Origin: Acidobacteriota bacterium | GTDB taxonomy: Bacteria > Acidobacteriota > Terriglobia > Versatilivoradales > Versatilivoraceae | Reading direction: 5' to 3' | DNA length: 5,073 bases | Assembly (NCBI GenBank): GCA_026706225.1 | Contig: JAPOZE010000154.1 | Location: forward strand, 1-5,073 | Part shown: in pieces, positions 1 to 5,073 of the stretch | Layout: every line of letters begins with the position of its first letter | Numbering within the stretch: position 1 is the stretch's first letter | Translations under genes and position numbers: made by a program | Notes under the pieces: model-generated | Told to the model about the DNA's origin: nothing | The model's input: only the letters and a program-made list of their open reading frames with translations | Databases searched by the model: none

Positions 1-165
1 GGCCTCGGCCTCGGTGGCTCCAACGGCCTTGCGGCAGTCGGTCCTCCCTCTGAACTCCATGCAGACCTCGCAACTGTACTGGTCCAATGCCATGGAGGAA
101 TAGACGATATAGCCCAGGACGGCCAGCAGGGAGACGGCGATGAGGATCCGGGTGCCTTTGGACAT
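1..165 (-). CDS. small membrane-anchored protein with CxxC motif, partial (C-terminus off the window)
   Basis: I do not recognise this gene by name. Reading the minus strand from the ATG at 165-163 gives 55 codons with no stop, running off the left edge. Residues 1-6 (MSKGTR) are basic. Residues about 7-25 form one hydrophobic stretch (ILIAVSLLAVLGYIVY and following), as in an uncleaved signal anchor with the N-terminus inside the cell. After it comes a polar segment with C32, C35 and C44 (SCEVCMEF then TDC) and then a small-residue stretch, GATEAEA. The cysteines would lie outside the cytoplasmic membrane if the anchor topology is right; they could form disulfides or bind a metal, but neither is shown. 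An in-frame ATG at 210-208 would add 15 residues (MPSIKSADAGYNLAF). I prefer 165 because it puts the charged residues directly before the membrane segment, although neither start has a clear Shine-Dalgarno. The gene is divergent from gltB, so no shared operon is implied. Confidence 0.62.
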   Translation of the reverse strand, partial: MSKGTRILIAVSLLAVLGYIVYSSMALDQYSCEVCMEFRGRTDCRKAVGATEAEA

Positions 166-174
166 GAAGGCAAG

Positions 175-180
175 ATTATA
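175..180 (-). promoter_or_regulatory. candidate -10 box (TATAAT) for the divergent small gene
   Basis: The minus strand reads a perfect TATAAT ending 9 bases before the ATG at 165. Transcription starting 6-8 bases downstream would give a transcript with almost no leader, which would agree with the lack of a Shine-Dalgarno there. No good -35 hexamer lies 16-18 bases upstream, so this may be chance. If translation begins at 210 instead, the box is inside the coding region and is not the promoter. Confidence 0.3.
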
Positions 181-203
181 CCCTGCATCAGCGCTCTTTA
201 TCG

Positions 204-241
204 AAGGCATAAATAATATAAATTTATTTTGCCGGCGCCTT
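204..241. promoter_or_regulatory. AT-rich palindromic island between divergent genes
   Basis: In a GC-rich context, bases 209-230 are all A or T. They contain the perfect 10-bp palindrome ATAAATTTAT (218-227), which extends to 215-230 with one mismatched pair (217/228). Flanking arms AAGGC (204-208) and GCCTT (237-241) share the same centre of symmetry at 222.5. TATAAA at 217-222 on the plus strand and TATATT/TATTAT-like words on the minus strand could serve as -10 elements for either direction, but neither has a good -35 partner. It is most simply a promoter core or a binding site for a dimeric regulator. No protein can be named from the sequence. Confidence 0.35.
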
Positions 242-253
242 TCTTCTAGAATT

Positions 254-271
254 CGGCGGGAGCCGTTTTTT
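254..271 (+). terminator. weak hairpin plus T6 tract, terminator-like
   Basis: CGGC (254-257) and GCCG (262-265) can pair around the loop GGGA and are followed immediately by six T's (266-271). The stem has only four base pairs and the next outer pair is T-T, so an intrinsic terminator would be weak. No plus-strand gene ends just upstream. It could trim transcripts started in the AT-rich island before they reach gltB, or it could be chance. Confidence 0.2.
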
Positions 272-335
272 CGTCGGGATTGTCCCCGGGTGGCAGCGCA
301 TTCCAACCGGGTTTCGGGCACGACAGGCAAGACTT

Positions 336-358
336 CTCGGGTCCGAGTTTGGTACAAT
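336..358 (+). promoter_or_regulatory. candidate gltB promoter: extended -10 with an upstream dyad
   Basis: TGG-TACAAT (350-358) matches the extended -10 pattern TGn-TATAAT with one mismatch in the hexamer. No convincing -35 lies 16-18 bases upstream, but extended -10 promoters depend less on one. The perfect dyad CTCGG-GT-CCGAG (336-347) lies in the -35/-10 spacer, directly before the TG. This is a position where some activators and repressors bind. The start site would be near 365, leaving a leader of about 190 bases before gltB. Confidence 0.3.
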
Positions 359-405
359 CCCTGGTTCGATGAGTCAAGATGCCCTTTCCGGCTGTCAATC
401 AAGTT

Positions 406-491
406 TGCTGGCTTCCCCAACTCAAGCACCTTTAGCCAACTGATTTAGCTGGAAGGCAGCACCGCGGGGCCGTTCCAGGAACTGCCGGTGC
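406..491 (+). promoter_or_regulatory. inverted repeats in the gltB leader
   Basis: Three symmetric elements lie here. First, TGCTGGCTTCC (406-416) pairs with GGAAGGCAGCA (451-461) at 10 of 11 positions across a 34-base loop. Second, GCACCG (459-464) pairs with CGGTGC (486-491). Third, the compact dyad GGCCGTTCCAGGAACTGCC (468-486) is symmetric about base 477 except for one pair (471/483). The first two stems share bases 459-461, so they could not both form completely. The third looks more like a DNA operator than an RNA hairpin because its centre leaves a one-base loop. TTTAGC is also repeated directly at 431-436 and 444-449. No known riboswitch is recognised. Confidence 0.28.
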
Positions 492-554
492 CGGCTTCGA
501 GGGCGTTGCTGTCGCCATTTGACGGCAGGCTCGGTTGAGGTTCAGACGATTTCC

Positions 555-3500
555 ATGCATCAGGACGGACTGCCGAAAAAACAGGGCTTGTACGACCCTC
601 GCTTTGAGCGTGACAGTTGCGGCGTCGGCTTCGTGGTCAACGTGGACGGGAGCCGCAGCCACCTCATCGTCCGCCAGGGGCTGGAAGTGCTTTCCAACCT
701 GGCTCACCGAGGAGCCTGCGGCTGCGACCCGGAAACGGGAGACGGGGCCGGAGCCCTGATCCAGATTCCCCATGAATTCCTGCAACGAGACTGCCGTACC
801 CTTGGGCTGCAGCTCCCCTCGGCGGGAGAATACGGGGTGGGCATGGTCTTCCTTCCTCGGGACGTCGAGGCCCGTGCCCGCCTGCAGCGGGTCCTGGAGG
901 AAGTCATCGAGGCCGAGGGGCAAGACCTGCTGGGGTGGAGGGATGTGCCCGTCGACAGCCGGGCCATCGGCAGCCTGGCCCGAGAGTCGGAGCCGGTCAT
1001 TCGCCAAGTCTTTATCGGCAAAAATTCCGGCCTGCAGCGGGTGGCCGATTTTGAGCGCAAGCTCTACGTGGTGTGCAAACGGGTCGAGCGGGAGGTGGAG
1101 CGACGGGAGTTGGACCAGGGCGAGAGCTTCTACATCGCCAGCCTGTCGGCCGCCACCATCGTCTACAAGGGCCTCCTGACCGCTCCCCAGATCCCGGCCT
1201 ACTATCGGGACCTGGCCGATCCTGCCGTGAAGAGCGCCCTGTGCCTGGTCCACTCGCGCTTCAGCACCAACACCTTCCCTTCCTGGAAGCTGGCCCATCC
1301 TTACCGCTACCTGGCCCACAACGGAGAGATCAACACGCTTTGCGGCAACCGCAACTGGATGCGGGCCCGTTCCAGGACGCTCTCCTCGGATCTCTTCGGG
1401 GAAGACCTTCCCAAGATTTTCCCGTTGGTGTCCGATACGGCCAGCGACAGCGCCACCATCGACAACGCCCTGCAGTTCCTGGTCCAAGGCGGCCGCTCGC
1501 TGGCCCACTCGGTGGTGATGCTGATCCCGGAGGCCTGGAACAAGGACATTCGCATGGACCCCGACAAGCGGGGTTTCTACGAGTACCATTCCTGTCTGAT
1601 GGAGCCCTGGGACGGTCCGGCTTCTATCGCCTTTACCGACGGGACCCGCATCGGCGCGGTGCTCGACCGGAACGGTCTGCGTCCTTCCCGATATGTGGTC
1701 ACCAAGGAAAACCTGGTGGTCATGGCCTCCGAAGTGGGAGTGCTGGATCTTCCCGAGGAGCGAATCCTCTACAAGGGCCGGCTCCAACCCGGCAGGATGT
1801 TTCTGGTCGACACCGAGCAGGGCCGCATCATCGACGACTCCGAGCTCAAGCAGGCCCTCACCACCCGAAAGCCCTATCGGGAGTGGGTCGAAGCCAACAG
1901 GATCGAGCTTTCCCAGCTCCCGCCCGCACCGGCCGGCAAGGAACCGGTGGTCGAAGACCTGCTGATCCAGCAGCAGGCCTTCGGGTATACCGTGGAGGAT
2001 CTTCGCTTGTTGATGGCTCCCATGGCCAGGAACGGTGAAGAAGCGGTGGGGTCCATGGGCACGGATACGCCTCTGGCGGTTCTCTCCAACAAGTCGCCGC
2101 TGCTCTACAACTACTTCAAGCAGCTCTTCGCCCAGGTGACCAACCCGCCCATCGATTCCATCCGGGAAGAGATGGTGATGTCGGTAGAGAGTTATATCGG
2201 CAGCGAGCAGAATCTCCTGGACGAAACCCCCAGGCACGCCCGCCTGCTCAAATTGCAGTGCCCCGTGCTGACCGATCTCGAGCTGGATCGGATCCGGCAG
2301 GCCTCGGTCAAGGACTTCAGCGCCACGACCTTGAAGATGCATTTCCCTGAAGAAGACGGAGGCGGCGGTTTGGAGACCGCCCTGGATGGGCTCTGCCGCC
2401 AGGCTTCCCGGGCGGTGAGCCGGGGGCACAACATCATCATTCTTTCCGATCGCGGCGTCGATGCCGACAGCGTGCCCATCCCCGCCCTGCTGGCCACTTC
2501 GGCCGTCCACCACCACCTCATTCGGGAAGGCACCCGCACCAAGGTAGGCATCGTGGTGGAAACCGGCGAGGCCCGGGAGGTCATGCACTTCGCGCTCCTC
2601 ATCGGATACGGGGCGGGGGCGGTGAACCCCTACCTGGCCTTCCGGACCCTGGCCGACATGGTGGCCCAAAAGCTCTTTCGTGCCGAAGTCACCGAGGAGC
2701 TGGCTTTCAAGAACTACATCAAGTCCATCAACAAGGCCCTGCTCAAGATCATCGCCAAGATGGGGATCTCCACCATCCAGAGTTACCGGGGAGCTCAGAT
2801 CTTCGAAGCCATCGGGCTGAATTCAGGCCTGGTCGAACGCCACCTCACCGGCACCGCCTCTCGCATCGAGGGCATCGGCCTGGAGGTTCTGGGCCGGGAG
2901 ACCATAGCCCGCCACCGGCAGGGTTTCCCCAAGGCACAGTCCCGGAAGCACCTGCTGGATGTGGGGGGACAGTACCAGTGGCGGAGGGACGGCGAGTTTC
3001 ACCTGTTCAATCCGGAATCGGTGGCCAAGCTGCAGGTGGCCACCCGGCACGGCGACTACCGCCTGTTCAAGCAGTACTCCACCCTGATCAATGACCAGAG
3101 CAGAAACATGTGCACGCTCAGGGGCCTGTTCAAGCTCAAGCAGGGCGACCCCGTTCCCCTGGATGAGGTCGAGCCTGCCTCGGAGATCGTGAAGCGGTTC
3201 GCTACCGGGGCCATGTCCTTTGGATCCATCAGCAAGGAGGCCCACGAGAACCTGGCCATCGCCATGAACCGTATCGGGGCCAAGAGCAATACGGGCGAGG
3301 GAGGCGAGGACCCGGCCCGCTACGTGCGCGATCCCAACGGGGACTGGCGCCGTAGCGCCATCAAGCAGGTGGCTTCGGGGCGCTTTGGAGTGACGGTCGA
3401 GTACCTGGTCAACTCCGAGGAGCTGCAGATCAAGATGGCCCAGGGGGCCAAGCCGGGAGAAGGGGGCCAGTTGCCCGGACACAAGGTGGACAAGGTGATT

Positions 3501-5073
3501 GCCCGGGTGCGCCACTCCACCCCGGGAGTTTCGCTGATATCCCCTCCGCCCCACCACGACATCTACTCCATCGAGGACCTGGCTCAGTTGATTCACGATC
3601 TCAAGAACTCCAACCCGCGGGCCAGGATTTCGGTGAAGCTGGTGGCCGAAGTGGGGGTGGGCACGGTGGCGGCGGGGGTTTCCAAGGCTCATTCCGACGT
3701 GGTGCTCATCAGCGGGCACGACGGAGGAACGGGCGCTTCTCCGCAGACCTCCATCAAGCATGCCGGTGTTCCCTGGGAACTGGGCCTGGCGGAAACCCAG
3801 CAGACGCTGGTGCTCAACGACCTGCGGGGCCGCATCGTGGTTCAAACCGATGGCCAGCTCAAGACGGGACGGGACGTGGCGGTGGCCATCCTGCTGGGCG
3901 CCGAGGAGTTCGGTTGCGCCACGGCTCCCCTGGTGGCTTCCGGGTGCATCATGATGCGCAAGTGCCATCTCAACACCTGTCCGGTGGGTGTCGCCACCCA
4001 GGATCCGGTGCTGCGGCGCAAGTTCGCCGGCAAGCCCGAGTATGTCATCAACTTCTTCACCTTCGTGGCCGAGGAACTGCGGGAGATCATGGCGGAAATG
4101 GGCTTTCGCAGGGTGGAGGACATGGTGGGCCGGTCGGATCGTCTGGACGTGACCGATGCGGTCGAGCACTGGAAGGCCATGGGGCTGGACTTTACCCGCA
4201 TCTTCTACAGGCCCCAGGTTCCGGAGCGAATCGCCACCCACAAGATCCAGGAGCAGGACCACGGACTGGAGAAGGCGCTGGACCACCGTTTGATTGCCGA
4301 CTGCCGGGAATCCCTGGAGAAGGGAACCCGGATTTCCCTCGGCTACCCCATCAGGAACTCCCAGCGCACCGTGGGCACCATGCTGAGCTCCGCTCTGGCC
4401 GAGCGCCACGGCAACTCCGGGCTTCCCGAAGATTCCATTCATGTGGATTTTCGCGGGTCGGCCGGACAGAGCTTCGGGGCTTTTCTGGCGGCCGGCGTCA
4501 CCTTCAGGCTGGAAGGCGACGCCAACGACTACATCGGCAAGGGGTTGTCGGGCGGCAAGTTGATCGTGTTTCCGCCCAGGGAAGCGACCTTCAAGGCCGA
4601 GGACAACATCCTCATCGGAAACGTGGTGCTCTACGGAGCCACCGGGGGCCAGGCCTACTTCCGGGGGGTGGCGGGGGAGCGGTTTGCGGTGCGCAACAGC
4701 GGCGCCCGGGCGGTGGTGGAAGGGGTGGGGGACCACGGATGCGAGTACATGACCGGCGGGGTGGCCGTGGTGCTGGGCGAGACCGGTCGCAACTTTGCCG
4801 CCGGAATGAGCGGAGGCATCGCCTTCGTGCTGGACGAGTCGGGCCACTTCAGCCGGAACTGCAACCACAGCATGGTGGATCTCGAACCGGTGGTGGAGCC
4901 CGCCGACCTGGAGACCCTCAAGGGGATGATCTCCCGGCACCGGACTTATACGGGGAGTGCGGTTGCGGGAAGAGTGTTGCGGGATTGGGAGGCGTTGCTA
5001 CCCAAGTTCGTGAAGGTGATGCCGGTGGATTACCGGAGAGTCCTTCAAGAGTTGGAAAAAGCCCGGGCTGTGG
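555..5073 (+). CDS. gltB: glutamate synthase [NAD(P)H] large subunit, 3'-partial
   Basis: This is the alpha subunit of GOGAT, a cytoplasmic enzyme that takes the amide nitrogen of glutamine and reductively aminates 2-oxoglutarate, giving two glutamates. It partners glutamine synthetase in ammonium assimilation. Domains seen in order: class II glutamine amidotransferase (about 22-432) with nucleophile C22 in SCGVGF, RFSTN at 235-239, HNGEIN at 255-260 and D298 in SDSAT; central domain (about 460-780) with [14 protein letters not shown] at 521-534; FMN/2-oxoglutarate barrel (about 845-1215) with GAMSFGSIS at 885-893, SNTGEGGED at 911-919, [12 protein letters not shown] at 964-975 and [11 protein letters not shown] at 1053-1063; 3Fe-4S cysteines C1131, C1137 and C1142 in [18 protein letters not shown] beta-helix (about 1225-1470). 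The ATG at 555 gives a 21-residue propeptide, which by family precedent is cleaved to free C22. GAGG at 537-540 is its only Shine-Dalgarno-like match and is far away (14 bases). There are no internal stops or frameshifts. The frame is open at the window end, with the stop expected shortly after. Electrons should come through GltD, which is not in this window. Confidence 0.98.
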   Translation, partial: MHQDGLPKKQGLYDPRFERDSCGVGFVVNVDGSRSHLIVRQGLEVLSNLAHRGACGCDPETGDGAGALIQIPHEFLQRDCRTLGLQLPSAGEYGVGMVFLPRDVEARARLQRVLEEVIEAEGQDLLGWRDVPVDSRAIGSLARESEPVIRQVFIGKNSGLQRVADFERKLYVVCKRVEREVERRELDQGESFYIASLSAATIVYKGLLTAPQIPAYYRDLADPAVKSALCLVHSRFSTNTFPSWKLAHPYRYLAHNGEINTLCGNRNWMRARSRTLSSDLFGEDLPKIFPLVSDTASDSATIDNALQFLVQGGRSLAHSVVMLIPEAWNKDIRMDPDKRGFYEYHSCLMEPWDGPASIAFTDGTRIGAVLDRNGLRPSRYVVTKENLVVMASEVGVLDLPEERILYKGRLQPGRMFLVDTEQGRIIDDSELKQALTTRKPYREWVEANRIELSQLPPAPAGKEPVVEDLLIQQQAFGYTVEDLRLLMAPMARNGEEAVGSMGTDTPLAVLSNKSPLLYNYFKQLFAQVTNPPIDSIREEMVMSVESYIGSEQNLLDETPRHARLLKLQCPVLTDLELDRIRQASVKDFSATTLKMHFPEEDGGGGLETALDGLCRQASRAVSRGHNIIILSDRGVDADSVPIPALLATSAVHHHLIREGTRTKVGIVVETGEAREVMHFALLIGYGAGAVNPYLAFRTLADMVAQKLFRAEVTEELAFKNYIKSINKALLKIIAKMGISTIQSYRGAQIFEAIGLNSGLVERHLTGTASRIEGIGLEVLGRETIARHRQGFPKAQSRKHLLDVGGQYQWRRDGEFHLFNPESVAKLQVATRHGDYRLFKQYSTLINDQSRNMCTLRGLFKLKQGDPVPLDEVEPASEIVKRFATGAMSFGSISKEAHENLAIAMNRIGAKSNTGEGGEDPARYVRDPNGDWRRSAIKQVASGRFGVTVEYLVNSEELQIKMAQGAKPGEGGQLPGHKVDKVIARVRHSTPGVSLISPPPHHDIYSIEDLAQLIHDLKNSNPRARISVKLVAEVGVGTVAAGVSKAHSDVVLISGHDGGTGASPQTSIKHAGVPWELGLAETQQTLVLNDLRGRIVVQTDGQLKTGRDVAVAILLGAEEFGCATAPLVASGCIMMRKCHLNTCPVGVATQDPVLRRKFAGKPEYVINFFTFVAEELREIMAEMGFRRVEDMVGRSDRLDVTDAVEHWKAMGLDFTRIFYRPQVPERIATHKIQEQDHGLEKALDHRLIADCRESLEKGTRISLGYPIRNSQRTVGTMLSSALAERHGNSGLPEDSIHVDFRGSAGQSFGAFLAAGVTFRLEGDANDYIGKGLSGGKLIVFPPREATFKAEDNILIGNVVLYGATGGQAYFRGVAGERFAVRNSGARAVVEGVGDHGCEYMTGGVAVVLGETGRNFAAGMSGGIAFVLDESGHFSRNCNHSMVDLEPVVEPADLETLKGMISRHRTYTGSAVAGRVLRDWEALLPKFVKVMPVDYRRVLQELEKARAV

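Larger units (their letters stand above)
211..554. other. intergenic region without a convincing gene
   Basis: This stretch separates the divergent small gene from gltB. An open frame on the plus strand (140-448) crosses it, but it begins opposite the coding part of the minus-strand gene and its product is rich in Arg and Ser with no recognisable domain, so I do not call it. No tRNA or other structured RNA gene is visible. GGTTCGA at 363-369 resembles a T-loop but is not flanked by a five-base-pair stem. The regulatory-looking elements listed separately are all that I see. Confidence 0.6.

Noticed and set aside
280..300. TGGCAG followed by CGCATTCC, resembling a sigma-54 (-24/-12) promoter upstream of a nitrogen gene
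   Set aside because: The -12 element lacks the required GC doublet at the correct spacing, so the match to TGGCAC-N5-TTGCA fails.
355..375. GGTTCGA resembling a tRNA T-loop
   Set aside because: The flanking bases do not form a T-stem, and no anticodon arm, D arm or acceptor stem can be found at the right distances.
140..448. A 102-codon plus-strand open frame before gltB
   Set aside because: It starts opposite the beginning of the minus-strand small gene, passes through the AT-rich island, has no ribosome-binding site and encodes no recognisable domain.
1073..2038. A 321-codon plus-strand open frame in another phase inside gltB
   Set aside because: The translation is Pro/Gly/Arg-rich low-complexity sequence typical of a shifted frame in GC-rich DNA, and it lies wholly inside the amidotransferase domain of gltB.
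432..2669. A 745-codon open frame on the minus strand antisense to the first half of gltB
   Set aside because: It mirrors the strongly G/C-ending codons of gltB, which leave few stops on the opposite strand. Its product is Gly/His/Val-rich with no recognisable domain, while the plus strand encodes an unmistakable GltB here.
2823..4940. A 705-codon open frame on the minus strand antisense to the second half of gltB
   Set aside because: Same codon-bias shadow as the first antisense frame. The plus-strand frame carries the FMN, 3Fe-4S and GXGXG motifs throughout this stretch.

Overview
The window is dominated by one plus-strand gene. It is gltB, the large (alpha) subunit of glutamate synthase (GOGAT), starting at 555 and still open at the last base (1,506 codons plus one base visible). 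Judged by family length and by its C-terminal sequence, only a few codons plus the stop should be missing. All the catalytic landmarks are intact: the N-terminal nucleophile cysteine, the FMN barrel, the three-cysteine 3Fe-4S motif and the C-terminal GXGXG beta-helix. The enzyme is of the bacterial NAD(P)H-dependent type, because it lacks the insertion that marks ferredoxin-dependent GOGAT. A gltD partner is therefore expected elsewhere, most likely just downstream.

At the left edge, bases 1-165 on the minus strand hold the first 55 codons of a small protein transcribed away from gltB. It has an N-terminal membrane anchor followed by a short cysteine-containing segment (CxxC plus a third Cys). 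I cannot name it.

Between the two divergent genes lie about 390 bases without a convincing gene. From left to right they hold a perfect TATAAT on the minus strand next to the small gene's start, an AT-rich palindromic island (about 209-230), a short hairpin followed by six T's, an extended -10-like motif facing gltB with a dyad just upstream of it, and several inverted repeats in the presumed gltB leader. All of these are sequence-pattern observations without experimental support.

The organism is a GC-rich bacterium, judged from strong G/C preference at third codon positions in gltB. The layout (gltB with a divergent small CxxC membrane protein) and the gltB sequence would fit a soil or aquatic lineage such as Acidobacteriota, but this is a weak impression and the phylum cannot be fixed from this window. 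I found no mobile element, CRISPR array, RNA gene or previously undescribed system. This is a core-metabolism locus whose less ordinary parts are the intergenic region and the small divergent gene.
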